NCBI RefSeq assembly: GCF_012910905.1 | Contig: NZ_WTVN01000012.1 | Location: 52,661-116,660, forward strand | From: Aromatoleum toluvorans | GTDB taxonomy: Bacteria > Pseudomonadota > Gammaproteobacteria > Burkholderiales > Rhodocyclaceae | DNA: 64,000 nucleotides | Direction of reading: 5' to 3' | Part shown: positions 55,240 to 64,000 of the stretch, piece after piece | How the letters are laid out: every line of letters starts with the position of its first letter | Numbering within the stretch: the first letter of the stretch is position 1 | The notes under the pieces: generated by a model | What the model was told of the DNA's origin: nothing | Seen by the model: only the letters and a program-made list of their open reading frames with translations | The model's database searches: none | Made by a program: the position numbers and the translations under genes

Positions 55240-56646
55240 TTGAGCGCCTCCCCCTCGTCGTCCATCTCGCCGTCCTCCTCGTCGTCCGCCTCGCCATCCA
55301 CCATCGTCCGCCAACTGCTGCACCACGCATGGCCGATACTCGTTGCGCAGATCCTGTCGATGAGCATGCTGATCGCCGACACCATCATCGTCGGGCGCTA
55401 CGGCACGGTGGACCTCGCGGCAGTCGCGGTCGGCAGCGGCGTCTACATCTCCATCGTGATGCTCGTCGTGGGCGTGCTGCAGGCCGTCGCCCCGACCGTC
55501 GCGCACCATTTCGGCGCCGGCCGCACGGAGCGGATCGGGCCGACGTTGCAGCAGGGGTTCTGGCTGGCCCTGATGCTGGCCGTCCCGGGCATCGTGCTGA
55601 TGGTCTTCCCCGGCTTCCTCCTCGAACTGAGCAGCGTTCCGCCCGACGTCGACGCCAAGACCCGCGAATACCTCCTCGCGACCGCTGCCGGCCTGCCCGC
55701 CGTGCTGCTGTACCGCACCTTCTACGCGTTCAACAACGCCGTCGGCAAGCCGCGCGTGCTGATGGCGATCAGCTTCGTCGTCACGGCAACGCATGTCCCG
55801 CTCGCCTGGGCGCTGGTGCATGGCCACCTGTGGCTGCCGCCGCTGGGCGTGCTCGGCTGCGGCATTTCGACGGCCATCGTGAACTGGCTGGCTTTCGCCT
55901 GCGGCACCGTCCACCTCGCGCGCAATCCCGGCTACCGGCCCTATCACCTGTTCGCGCACTGGCGCGGGCCGCAACCCGCGGAGATCCTCTCGCTCCTGCG
56001 GCTGGGCGTGCCAATGGGCCTGTCGACCTTCATCGAGGTGTCGTCCTTCACCCTGATCGCGCTGTTCGCGGCACGACTGGGCGCCGAGGCCGTGGCCGGC
56101 CACCGCGTCGTCGCGAACCTCGCCGCGCTGATCTACATGCTGCCGCTGGCGATGTCGATCGCCGTGCTCGTGCTCGTCGGCCAGGCTGCCGGCGCGCGCG
56201 ACTGGGCACGCGCGCGCATGACGGTCCGCGTCGGCATGATCGTCACGGGCGGCCTCGCATCGCTCATCGGCCTCGCCATGTGGCTCGCGCGCAAACCGGT
56301 CATCGCGCTGTTCTCGGAAGACGAAGCGGTCCGTGCGGTCGGCCTCGCGCTGCTGCTCTACATCTGCATCTACCAGCTGTTCGACTCGGTGCAGACGGTC
56401 GCCGCGCACGCCCTGCGCGGCTACAAGGTGACGTTCGTGCCGATGCTGATGCACGCCGTGTGCTTCTGGGGCGTCGGCCTCGCCGGCGGCTACTGGGCGA
56501 GCTTCCACGCGCCGTGGCGGACGGCGGGCCCGCATGTCGCGGGCTTCTGGGAAGCTGGCGTGATGTCCACCGTGGTCGCTGCCGTGCTGTTCGGCTGGCT
56601 GCTGCGCGCGGTGATGCGCCGGCAGGACTTGCCTGCCGCGCCCTGA
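55240..56646 (+). CDS. MATE-family multidrug/metabolite exporter
   Basis: A 468-residue transporter with 12 predicted helices in two six-helix bundles (HAWPILVAQILSMSMLIADTIIVGRYG at the N-terminus, VPMGLSTFIEVSSF in the second half). Family members export cationic drugs with Na+ or H+. No ATG precedes the first helix; TTG 55240 is the best start, giving a Ser/Pro-rich N-terminus (LSASPSSSISPSSSSSASPS). It follows imuB by 71 bp; an SOS link is unproven. It is convergent with the M61 gene. Confidence 0.83.
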   Translation: MSASPSSSISPSSSSSASPSTIVRQLLHHAWPILVAQILSMSMLIADTIIVGRYGTVDLAAVAVGSGVYISIVMLVVGVLQAVAPTVAHHFGAGRTERIGPTLQQGFWLALMLAVPGIVLMVFPGFLLELSSVPPDVDAKTREYLLATAAGLPAVLLYRTFYAFNNAVGKPRVLMAISFVVTATHVPLAWALVHGHLWLPPLGVLGCGISTAIVNWLAFACGTVHLARNPGYRPYHLFAHWRGPQPAEILSLLRLGVPMGLSTFIEVSSFTLIALFAARLGAEAVAGHRVVANLAALIYMLPLAMSIAVLVLVGQAAGARDWARARMTVRVGMIVTGGLASLIGLAMWLARKPVIALFSEDEAVRAVGLALLLYICIYQLFDSVQTVAAHALRGYKVTFVPMLMHAVCFWGVGLAGGYWASFHAPWRTAGPHVAGFWEAGVMSTVVAAVLFGWLLRAVMRRQDLPAAP

Positions 56647-56664
56647 CCCGCCCGATCCCGGCCT

Positions 56665-58476
56665 TCAGGCGCCCAGCCACCCCTTGCGCAAGGCCCGCAT
56701 CGGCGCGGACACCCGTTTGCCGCTCGCGAGCTTCACGGTGTCGGCAGGCGGAGCCGCCAGCTCGGCGGTGAATTGCATCAGCTCGTCGCGGCGGAAGGCA
56801 TGGATCGTGACCTGCTCGCCCGGTTTGCGGCGGGCGAGCTGCCCGTCGAGCGACGCGGCCGTCACCTTGAGGCCGTCGAGCGCGACGAGCACGTCCCCGG
56901 CCGAAAGCCCGCACCGCTGCGCCGCGCCGCCGTCGAACACGTTCGCCAGCTTCGCCTCGCCGTTTCCGGCGGCCAGCTTCACGCCCAGCGACGCCCCCTT
57001 GGCCGCCGCCTCGGCGCGGTATTCGATCCCGAACGGCCTGAGGAACTCGTCCAGCGGCAGATCCTCCGTGCCCTCGACCGCGTCCTTCAGCCAGCGCGAC
57101 AGGCGCCGGCCCGCGCCCTTCAGGCCGGCTTCGGCGACTTCGCCGACCAGCGCGAACAGGCCGTCTTCCGCCACCCCTTCCCCCGTCTGGCCATGCCGCT
57201 GCCACAGGAGCCGCATCACGTCGTCCAGGCTCTTGCGCCCGGCACTCGCCGCGCGCAGCTGCAGGTCGAGCGCCAACGCGATGAGCGCGCCCTTCGCGTA
57301 ATAGCTGACGATCGCGTTCGGCGCATTCTCGTCCTGCCGGTAATACTTGATCCACGCGTCGAAGGACGATTCCGCGACGCTCTGCTTCAGGCGCCCGCCG
57401 CTGCGCAGCACGTTGGACATCGTCTTGCCCAGCAGGGCGAGGTAATCCTCGACGGCGATCACGCCCGAACGCACGAGCGCGAGATCGTCGTAATAGGACG
57501 TGAAGCCCTCGAACGCCCACAGCAGCCGCGTGTAGTTCTCGCTCGCGAGGTCATAGGGCGTGAACGCCGCCGGCTTGATGCGCTTGACGTTCCAGGTGTG
57601 GAAGTATTCGTGGCTGCACAGGCCGAGGAAAGTCCGGTAGCCCTCGGTCTGCTCGCCCATGCCGGCGTAGGGCAGGTCGCCGCGGCTCGTCAGCAGCGCG
57701 GTCGACGAACGGTGCTCCAGCCCGCCGTAGCCATCGCCGACGACCATCGTCAGGAACAGGTAGCGATCGACCGGCGCGGGCGTGCCGAACAGCTCGATCT
57801 GCCACGTGCACACGCTTGCCAGATCCGTGCACAGCCGTTCGAGGTCGCAGTCGTGGCGCCCCGTCAGCACGATTTCGTGCGGCACGCCCGCCGCCTCGAA
57901 ACGCGCATGGGTGAAGCTGCCCATCTCGACGGGGTGGTCGACCAGCTCGTCGTAGTTGTCCGCGTAATACAGCCCGAAGCCCATCGCCGGCGCCGCCAGC
58001 GGATCACCCGCAGGCCGCTTCAGCGTCGTCGCCACCTTCCAGGTCTGCAGCGCCGGGCCGGCCGGCGGCAGGATATCCACGTAACAGGGTTCCCCGGTCT
58101 TGCCCTCGACGGCGAGGAACACGCTCGTGCCGTTGAAAAAGCCATGCGTCGCGTCGAGATGCGCGGCACGCACCGATAGATCCCACGCATACACCTCGTA
58201 GCTCAGCGTCAGCGCCCGCCCGCGCGCGACGGGGGCCGCCCGCCAGCTGTGCTTGTCCAGCTTTTCGATCCCGACCGGCCGGCCGTCGCACTCCGCCTTC
58301 AGCGTCACGATGTTGCGCGCGAACTCGCGGATCATGTAGCTGCCGGGAATCCACGCGGGCAAGCGAAACACCTGCCCGGACGGATCGGGATCCGCGACCG
58401 TGCAGCTCACGTCGAAGATATGCGCCTCCGGACGCGCGGGGGAAATCGTGTAGGACACACGGGGCTGGTGGGGCAT
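56665..58476 (-). CDS. M61 glycyl aminopeptidase-like metalloprotease with PDZ domain
   Basis: A 603-residue peptidase of family M61. The N-terminal M61 beta domain (1-160) precedes the thermolysin-like domain with SHEYFHTWNVKRIKP (HExxH zinc site) and ENYTRLLWAFEGFTSYYDD (third ligand). A C-terminal PDZ (about 500-570; GLSAGDVLVALDGLKV) follows. It has no signal peptide, so it is probably cytoplasmic. The ATG at 58476 (MPHQPRVSYTIS) was chosen over the TTG at 58500. The substrate is unknown. Confidence 0.9.
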   Translation of the reverse strand: MPHQPRVSYTISPARPEAHIFDVSCTVADPDPSGQVFRLPAWIPGSYMIREFARNIVTLKAECDGRPVGIEKLDKHSWRAAPVARGRALTLSYEVYAWDLSVRAAHLDATHGFFNGTSVFLAVEGKTGEPCYVDILPPAGPALQTWKVATTLKRPAGDPLAAPAMGFGLYYADNYDELVDHPVEMGSFTHARFEAAGVPHEIVLTGRHDCDLERLCTDLASVCTWQIELFGTPAPVDRYLFLTMVVGDGYGGLEHRSSTALLTSRGDLPYAGMGEQTEGYRTFLGLCSHEYFHTWNVKRIKPAAFTPYDLASENYTRLLWAFEGFTSYYDDLALVRSGVIAVEDYLALLGKTMSNVLRSGGRLKQSVAESSFDAWIKYYRQDENAPNAIVSYYAKGALIALALDLQLRAASAGRKSLDDVMRLLWQRHGQTGEGVAEDGLFALVGEVAEAGLKGAGRRLSRWLKDAVEGTEDLPLDEFLRPFGIEYRAEAAAKGASLGVKLAAGNGEAKLANVFDGGAAQRCGLSAGDVLVALDGLKVTAASLDGQLARRKPGEQVTIHAFRRDELMQFTAELAAPPADTVKLASGKRVSAPMRALRKGWLGA

Positions 58477-58547
58477 CGGCAATTCCGCAAAACGAACCAA
58501 AGTTGTCGATTTTAGCTGCTGCGGCCGCGACCGGACGAGGCGAGGCG

Positions 58548-58817
58548 ACGTTGTGTCGATGCCTCATTTTTGCGCAGGAGCAACATTCCCTTTTGCGTCA
58601 GGGTCCTGCACTGCATCCCCACAAGTTGTCCACAGGACTGCCCACGCCCGGTGGGGATAAGCGACGGGTTTTCCCCAGGGGCACGTTGCAGGAATGCCTC
58701 ATTTTTGTGCAGACACAACAATTCCTTGTGCGTCAGTGATCTGCAGCACGTCCCCACAAGTTGTCCACAAGACTGCTCACGGCGCGTGGGGATAAGCGTC
58801 TTATCCACCGCTCCGGT
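58548..58817. repeat. Tandem 135-bp repeat with DnaA-box-like words
   Basis: Two copies begin at 58548 and 58683 (period exactly 135, no gaps, about 80 % identical in the first 118 bp by hand). Each holds CATTTTTG, AAGTTGTCCACA (one mismatch from the DnaA box TTATCCACA; 58626-58634, 58761-58769) and TGGGGATAAGCG, whose complement TTATCCCCA is also one mismatch away. TCCCCAC and GTGGGGA make a long hairpin in each unit. TTATCCACC at 58801 forms the end of the yaiI stop. ORFs reading through both copies look spurious. Confidence 0.85.
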
Positions 58818-59259
58818 GGTGCCGCGCGAGAAACTGGTCCAGACGGTTCGCGAATGCCTGCCGATCCCCCTGGCTCAGGGCCGATGGGCCGCCGGTCTGC
58901 ACGCCGGTCGAGCGCAAGGTGTCCATGAAATCGCGCAGGCTGAGCAATTCACGGATGTTCTCGGCCGAATACAGCTCGCCACGCGGGTTGAGCGCGTGCG
59001 CCCCCTTTGCGATCACTCCCGCCGCCAGCGGAATGTCGGCCGTCACGACCAGGTCGCCCGCCGAGAGGCGCCGAACGATCTCGTTGTCCGCGACATCGAA
59101 GCCGGGCGGCACCTGCAGGGTCTTGATCCAGGGCGACCGCGGCACGGACAGCGGCTGGTTGGCCACCAGCGTCAACACGATGCCGCAGCGCTCGGCCGCG
59201 CGGTAGAGGATTTCCTTGATCGCCTTCGGACAGGCGTCTGCATCAACCCACATCTGCAT
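58801..59259 (-). CDS. YaiI/YqxD family (UPF0178) protein
   Basis: A 152-residue protein beginning [22 protein letters not shown] and containing [22 protein letters not shown], typical of the YaiI/YqxD (UPF0178) family. It is a PIN/NYN-like fold with conserved acidic residues that suggests a nuclease, but no activity is established to my knowledge. ATG 59259 matches the family start; the 22-codon extension does not. Its stop codon abuts the 135-bp repeats. Confidence 0.87.
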   Translation of the reverse strand: MQMWVDADACPKAIKEILYRAAERCGIVLTLVANQPLSVPRSPWIKTLQVPPGFDVADNEIVRRLSAGDLVVTADIPLAAGVIAKGAHALNPRGELYSAENIRELLSLRDFMDTLRSTGVQTGGPSALSQGDRQAFANRLDQFLARHHRSGG

Positions 59260-59375
59260 CGATTCGGCTCCGCAATGGACTGTTCGGCGGGAACGGCTCC
59301 CGGGGTACGCAACGATAACGGCCATCGACGGCAGAAGGAACCGGTCGCGCGGGGAAAAAATCCGTAAACGCGTCT

Positions 59376-59397
59376 TATACTGTGATTATGTACAGCA
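59376..59397. promoter_or_regulatory. -10 box and SOS (LexA) box overlapping the dnaE2 start
   Basis: TATACT (59376-59381) lies 6 bp before the ATG. TACTGTGATTATGTACAGCA (59378-59397) contains CTGT-N8-ACAG exactly and agrees with the E. coli box at 15 of 20 positions. LexA bound here would block both promoter and start codon. Confidence 0.7.
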
Positions 59398-62300
59398 ACA
59401 GCCACGCTCCCCCACCCGGCTATGCCGAGCTCCATTGCCTGAGCAATTTCAGCTTCCAGCGCGGTGCCTCGCACCCCGAGGAACTCGTCGCGCGGGCAGC
59501 GAGCCTGGGCTACACCGCGCTGGCCATCACCGACGAGTGTTCGCTCGCAGGGGTCGTGCGCGCGCATCAGGAGATCCGGCGCGAGAAGCTGTCGCTGCAC
59601 CTTGTCGTCGGCACCGAAATCCGCCTCGCCGACGGACCCCGCCTCGTGTTGCTCGCGACCGACCGCTCCGCCTACGGCCGGCTCGCCCGCCTCATCAGCA
59701 TCGGCCGGCGGGCCGCCGGGAAGGGCGACTACCGCCTGACCCGCGCCGATCTCGGGGATGGATTGCCGGGTTGTCTCGCCCTGCTGCTTCCCCCCGAGGG
59801 CGAACCGGACCACGCTGCCGTGGTCGAGGACGGCCGCTGGCTCGCAGAACGCTTTCCTGGCTCGGCCTGGCTCGCCGTCGAACTCGCCTGCGGCCCGGAC
59901 GATGCCCGACGGCTCTCAAGCCTGCTCGCGATCGCCCGCGCAGCCGGCCTGCCTCCCGTCGCAGCGACCGGGGCGCTGATGCACGACGCCGCACGGCGGC
60001 CGCTTGCCGACGTGCTCGCCGCGCTCCGTCTCCACGCCACCGTCGCCGAAGCCGGTGCCCGGCTCGCGCCGAACGCCGAGCGCCGCCTGCACGAACGCAG
60101 CACCCTCGCCCGCCGCTACCCGCCCGGGCTGCTCGCAGAGACTCTGCGCATCGCCGCCCGCTGCCGCTTCCGGCTCGACGAACTGCGCTACGAATACCCC
60201 GCCGAACTGGTCCCGGACAGCGAAACCCCGTCGAGCTGGCTGCGCCGCCTGGTCGAGGACGGGCTGCGCTGGCGCTACCGCCCGGACGGCGAGGCGCCCC
60301 CGCGCGTACGCAAGCAGATCGAGCACGAGCTCACGCTGATCGCGGAACTCGGCTTCGAAGCCTACTTCCTCACCGTGCACGACATCGTGCGCTTCGCCCG
60401 CAGCCGCGGGATCCTGTGCCAGGGGCGCGGCTCGGCGGCCAACTCGGTGGTGTGCTGGGCGCTCGGCATCACCGAGGTCGATCCCGGGCTCGGCATCATG
60501 CTGGTCGAGCGCTTCATCTCGAAAGAGCGCAACGAGCCGCCCGACATCGACGTCGATTTCGAGCACGACCGGCGCGAGGAAGTCATCCAGTATCTCTACG
60601 CCAAGTACGGCCGCGAACGGGCCGCGCTCGCCGCCACGGTCATCCGTTACCGTTCACGCAGCGCCCTGCGCGATGTCGGCCGGGCGCTCGGCCTCCCGCC
60701 GGCACAGATCGAGCGGCTCACGCGCGACCACTTCTGGTTCGACGGCCGCCACATCCTCCCCGAGCGCCTGCGCGATGCCGGCCTCGACCCCGACAGCCCC
60801 ACGGTACGGCGCCTCGCCGCCCTTACCGAGGAACTGATCGGCTTTCCGCGCCACCTCTCGCAGCACGTCGGCGGTTTCGTGATCGCCCGCGGCCGCCTCG
60901 ACGAGCTGGTGCCGATCGAGAACGCCGCAATGCCCGAACGCACCGTCATCCAGTGGGACAAGGACGATCTCGACACCCTCGGCCTGCTCAAGGTCGACGT
61001 CCTCGCCCTCGGCATGCTCTCGGCCCTGCGCCGCGGCCTCGCGCTGATGGCCGCCTGGCACGGCCGCGAAATGACACTCGCGGACATCCCGCGCGAAGTC
61101 GATGCCGTCTACGACATGCTCTCCGCGGCCGACTCGGTCGGCGTCTTCCAGGTCGAATCGCGCGCCCAGATGACCATGCTGCCGCGCCTCAGGCCCCGCC
61201 GCTTCTACGACCTCGTCGTCGAAGTCGCGATCGTGCGCCCCGGCCCGATCCAGGGCGGCATGGTCCATCCCTACCTCGAAGCCCGCGCCCGCAAGGAACG
61301 CGGCGAGGAAATCGACTACCCGCGCCCGGAATGCCGTACTCCCGGCGCCCCGCAGGACGACGGCGTGCGCCGTGTGCTCGAGCGCACGCTGGGCGTGCCG
61401 ATCTTCCAGGAACAGGTGATGCAGCTCGCCGTGGTCGCGGCCGGCTTCACCCCCGGCGACGCCGACCAGCTGCGCCGCGCGATGGGCGCCTGGCGCCGCC
61501 AGGGCGAGCTCGAACGCTACCGCGCGCAACTGCTCGCCGGCCTGGCCGATCACGGCTACCGGGCCGAGTTCGCGGAGCGCCTGTGCAACCAGATCGAAGG
61601 CTTCGGCAGCTACGGCTTTCCCGAATCACACGCCGCGAGCTTCGCGCTGCTCGTGTATTTCTCCGCATGGATCAAGCGCTTCGAGCCCGCCGCCTTCCTC
61701 TGCGCGCTGCTCAACAGCCAGCCGATGGGCTTCTACTCCCCTTCGCAACTGATCCAGGATGCCCGCCGGCACGGCGTAACGATACGCGGGACCGACGTAC
61801 GCGCGAGCGGCTGGGACTGCACGCTCGAACCCCAGGACGGCACGCACCTGCCCGCGGCACGCCTGGGACTGCGCATGGTCAAGGGATTCGGCGTCGACGC
61901 CGCCGCACGGATCGCCGCGGCCCGCAGCACGGGCCCCTTCGCCGGCGTGGACGATCTCGCGCTACGCGCCGCGCTCGATGCCCGCGAGCTCCGGCTGCTC
62001 GCCACGGCCGGCGCGCTGGCGGGGCTGGCCGGACACCGCCGTCAGGCGCTCTGGCAGGCCGCCGGCGGACAACCTGCGGAAGGCATCCTGCACGGTGCAC
62101 CGGTGACGGAGAGCGTGGCGGAGATCGCGGCCCCGAGCGAGGCCCAGGAACTGCTCGCCGACTACGCGCGGCTGGGATTCACGCTGGGCCGCCACCCGCT
62201 CGCGCTGCTGCGCGAACGGCTCAGCGCGATGCGCTTTCTCACCGCGGCCGAGATCGCCGCCTGCCCCGACCGCCAGCTCGCCCGCGCCGCCGGCATCGTC

Positions 62301-62555
62301 ACCTGCCGCCAGCGGCCGGGCACCGCGAAGGGAACGCTCTTCATGACCATCGAGGATGAAACCGGACTGGCCAACGTGATCGTCCGGCCCGAGCTCATCG
62401 AACGGCAACGCCGGGAACTGCTCGGAGCGCGGCTGCTGGGCGTGTTCGGCCAGATCAGCCGCCAGGGCGATGTCACGCACCTGCTGGCGAGCCGCGTCGT
62501 CGATCACTCGGCCATGCTCGGCACGCTCGCGGCACCAAGCCGCGACTTCCACTGA
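59388..62555 (+). CDS. dnaE2: Error-prone DNA polymerase III alpha, DnaE2/ImuC
   Basis: A 1055-residue C-family polymerase. The N-terminal PHP domain (about 10-230; AELHCLSNFSFQRGASHPEEL) is followed by the polymerase with catalytic PDIDVDFEH (about 386-394) and GSAANSVVCWALGITEVDP, the (HhH)2 region, and an OB fold near 960. It lacks the tau-binding tail of DnaE1. It makes SOS mutations with ImuA/ImuB. Start: ATG 59388 (MYSNSHAPPPGYAELH) or GTG 59382; the SOS box covers both. Here it is unlinked from imuAB by 4.2 kb. Confidence 0.94.
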   Translation: MYSNSHAPPPGYAELHCLSNFSFQRGASHPEELVARAASLGYTALAITDECSLAGVVRAHQEIRREKLSLHLVVGTEIRLADGPRLVLLATDRSAYGRLARLISIGRRAAGKGDYRLTRADLGDGLPGCLALLLPPEGEPDHAAVVEDGRWLAERFPGSAWLAVELACGPDDARRLSSLLAIARAAGLPPVAATGALMHDAARRPLADVLAALRLHATVAEAGARLAPNAERRLHERSTLARRYPPGLLAETLRIAARCRFRLDELRYEYPAELVPDSETPSSWLRRLVEDGLRWRYRPDGEAPPRVRKQIEHELTLIAELGFEAYFLTVHDIVRFARSRGILCQGRGSAANSVVCWALGITEVDPGLGIMLVERFISKERNEPPDIDVDFEHDRREEVIQYLYAKYGRERAALAATVIRYRSRSALRDVGRALGLPPAQIERLTRDHFWFDGRHILPERLRDAGLDPDSPTVRRLAALTEELIGFPRHLSQHVGGFVIARGRLDELVPIENAAMPERTVIQWDKDDLDTLGLLKVDVLALGMLSALRRGLALMAAWHGREMTLADIPREVDAVYDMLSAADSVGVFQVESRAQMTMLPRLRPRRFYDLVVEVAIVRPGPIQGGMVHPYLEARARKERGEEIDYPRPECRTPGAPQDDGVRRVLERTLGVPIFQEQVMQLAVVAAGFTPGDADQLRRAMGAWRRQGELERYRAQLLAGLADHGYRAEFAERLCNQIEGFGSYGFPESHAASFALLVYFSAWIKRFEPAAFLCALLNSQPMGFYSPSQLIQDARRHGVTIRGTDVRASGWDCTLEPQDGTHLPAARLGLRMVKGFGVDAAARIAAARSTGPFAGVDDLALRAALDARELRLLATAGALAGLAGHRRQALWQAAGGQPAEGILHGAPVTESVAEIAAPSEAQELLADYARLGFTLGRHPLALLRERLSAMRFLTAAEIAACPDRQLARAAGIVTCRQRPGTAKGTLFMTIEDETGLANVIVRPELIERQRRELLGARLLGVFGQISRQGDVTHLLASRVVDHSAMLGTLAAPSRDFH

Positions 62556-62595
62556 ACAGCCCCCACCCCGGACGCGGAACGCAGCGCGCGCGCCC

Positions 62596-63834
62596 TCATT
62601 GCACGTCGCCCGCTGGCCCCTGCCGCAGGCAATCGGTGACCGCCACCACCTTGTTGCGCCCGAGGCTCTTCGCCCGGTACAGCGCCGCGTCCGCCGATGC
62701 CAGCACCTGTTCGAGCTCGTCGCCCGGCTGGAACCCGGCCAGCCCGATGCTGACCGTCAAGCCGAACGACGCGCCGTCCGCCCCCGCGATGTCGATGGCC
62801 GCGATTTTCCGCCGCAGGCGCTCCGCGAGCTCGCGCCCACCTTCCGGCAGCGTGCCCGGCAGGACGATCACGAATTCCTCGCCGCCGTAGCGCCCGACGA
62901 TGTCGATCTCGCGCACGCTCCCGGCGCAGGTTTGCGCCACCCGCCGGATCGCCTGGTCGCCCACGGCATGACCGTGCCTGTCGTTGATCGCCTTGAAGTG
63001 ATCGATATCCACCATCAACAGGGTCAGGGCCAGGCCGAATCGCTGTGCACGCTGCCGCTCCTGCTCGGCACGCTCGAGCAGGTAGCGGCGATTCGCGATC
63101 CCGGTCAGCGAATCCACCAGCGCCAGCTGGCGCAGGTCATCTTCCCGTCCCCTGCGTTCGGTGACGTCCTCCCGCACGGCAACGAAGTGCGCGACCCGCC
63201 CGAAGCGGTCCCGCAGGGGGGAGATGGCCATGTTCTCCCAGTATTCCTCCCCGCTCTTCCGGCGGTTCCGGACCTCACCGCGCCACACCCGGCCCGACAG
63301 GATCGTCTGCCACAGGTCGCTATAGACCTCGCTCCGCGTATGCCCGGCGCTGAACATCGCGGGACTGCGGCCGAGGATCTCGCGCCGCGAATACCCCGAC
63401 GTGTTCAGGAAGGCGTCGTTCACATACTCGATCCGCCCGCGGTTGTTGGTGATCATGATCGCGGCCGGCGCGTGGTCGACTGCCGCCTTGTAGGTTTCGA
63501 GCGCGTACTCGCTGACCGGCAGCCGGACCTGCCCGAAATCCGGCATCCCGCCCTCCGGAGCACAGGAAGGCGTAACGTAGCCGGACGGTCCGGGGCTCGA
63601 GTCGGGCGGACGGCCGACCGAACGCACCAGGGGCCACACAGCCCAACCGACAACTGCCGCCAGCAGTCCCAGGGACACGCTCAGAAAGGGGATGAAGACA
63701 CCTTGCCCGGCCATGGCGGTGTCGCCCAGTTCCTCCGCGGCCAACACGCCCTCCAGCATCCAGAGTCCCAGGGCGGTCAGCGCGGCGAACGCCAGCACCA
63801 GGAAGATCGTCAGCGACGTACGGGGAGGAAGCAT
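62596..63834 (-). CDS. Membrane PAS-GGDEF diguanylate cyclase
   Basis: A 412-residue protein. Two N-terminal helices (about 8-28 and 48-72) enclose a short periplasmic loop; a PAS domain follows (about 115-225; VDHAPAAIMITNNRGRIEYVNDAFL), then GGDEF (240-400) with RYGGEEFVIVLP, the active GGEEF form. It makes cyclic di-GMP from two GTP. An RxxD inhibitory site is not clear. It lacks an EAL domain. ATG 63834 was chosen; TTG 63870 is an alternative. Confidence 0.9.
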   Translation of the reverse strand: MLPPRTSLTIFLVLAFAALTALGLWMLEGVLAAEELGDTAMAGQGVFIPFLSVSLGLLAAVVGWAVWPLVRSVGRPPDSSPGPSGYVTPSCAPEGGMPDFGQVRLPVSEYALETYKAAVDHAPAAIMITNNRGRIEYVNDAFLNTSGYSRREILGRSPAMFSAGHTRSEVYSDLWQTILSGRVWRGEVRNRRKSGEEYWENMAISPLRDRFGRVAHFVAVREDVTERRGREDDLRQLALVDSLTGIANRRYLLERAEQERQRAQRFGLALTLLMVDIDHFKAINDRHGHAVGDQAIRRVAQTCAGSVREIDIVGRYGGEEFVIVLPGTLPEGGRELAERLRRKIAAIDIAGADGASFGLTVSIGLAGFQPGDELEQVLASADAALYRAKSLGRNKVVAVTDCLRQGPAGDVQ

Positions 63835-63923
63835 CAGCCGATCCGGTAAACGACGAGAGTCCGAGCGCAAACCGCAATGATAGTGGATGCAATCGTGTTA
63901 ATGCCAAATAAATTTTCCGTGCC

Positions 63924-63937
63924 TTGATCCAGGGCAA
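63924..63937. promoter_or_regulatory. FNR/ANR-like site at the right edge
   Basis: TTGATCCAGGGCAA agrees with TTGAT-N4-ATCAA at 8 of 10 positions. It stands about 90 bp before the diguanylate cyclase start on the minus strand and may instead serve a gene beyond the window. The remaining bases to 64000 hold no recognised gene. Confidence 0.45.
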
Positions 63938-64000
63938 TTTTTGCTCCGTCTGCGGTTTTCTCTCGGGCCCATTCGCCTCCCTTCCCGCTCCCTTCCCGCT

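Noticed and set aside
58512..58808. 98-codon minus-strand ORF through the 135-bp repeats
   Set aside because: Its internal repeats simply mirror the DNA repeat; no domain, and it overlaps a structured intergenic region.
58570..59367. 265-codon plus-strand ORF through the repeats and antisense to yaiI
   Set aside because: Repeat-derived and antisense to a recognised gene.

Overview
The window is a high-GC chromosomal stretch that looks like a betaproteobacterium of the Rhodocyclales (Azoarcus / Aromatoleum / Thauera type). This rests on the sdhCDAB-sdhE-gltA-sucA order, an Rnf operon ending in nth, an aryl-polyene cluster with a XanB2-type chorismatase, and protein sequences that read as betaproteobacterial. 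No tRNA, rRNA, CRISPR array, insertion sequence or prophage gene was seen. The assignment is inference; no database was searched.

Layout. (1) 1-8207: TCA-cycle block. sdhC-sdhD-sdhA-sdhB-sdhE, gltA and the start of sucA run leftward. A GntR/HutC regulator is divergent from mdh, and a citrate-lyase-like gene follows mdh. A perfect 16-bp palindrome lies between gntR and mdh. (2) 8410-9909: an extended IF-1 and a class III cyclase-FHA fusion. (3) 9944-15373: ferric-iron ABC transport (binding protein, fused permease, ATPase) with Fur-like sites, a DUF2325 protein and two small unknown genes. (4) 15370-17944: aat, bpt and pyrD (N-end-rule tRNA transferases and pyrimidine synthesis). (5) 18041-24418: rnfABCDGE-nth and a DUF1841 gene. 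(6) 24508-28670: a MoxR/VWA pair, a MarR regulator and a ClC channel or antiporter. (7) 28732-31302: greB and htpG; htpG has a near-perfect sigma-32 promoter.

(8) 31614-45805: a xanthomonadin/arcuflavin-like aryl polyene pigment cluster. One arm runs rightward (ACP, membrane protein, AMP ligase, dehydratase, acyltransferase, LolA-like carrier, MMPL exporter, NodB deacetylase, ketosynthase, chain-length factor, second dehydratase, ketoreductase). The other runs leftward (chorismatase, MipA, acyltransferase, glycosyltransferase). The probable logic is: chorismate to 3-hydroxybenzoate, activation onto the ACP, iterative elongation, reduction and dehydration to a polyene, then transfer to a lipid or glycosyl carrier and export to the outer membrane. 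Nearly all genes are joined by 4-nt stop/start overlaps.

(9) 46149-52209: an atypical SDR, ovoA (ovothiol synthesis) and a Pat/PatZ-type protein acetyltransferase. (10) 52426-62555: an SOS mutagenesis module. lexA-imuA-imuB is followed by a MATE exporter, an M61 peptidase and a YaiI protein, and then by dnaE2. SOS boxes precede lexA and overlap the dnaE2 start. A 135-bp tandem repeat with DnaA-box-like words lies between the M61 gene and yaiI. (11) 62596-63834: a PAS-GGDEF diguanylate cyclase, followed by an FNR/ANR-like site at the right edge.
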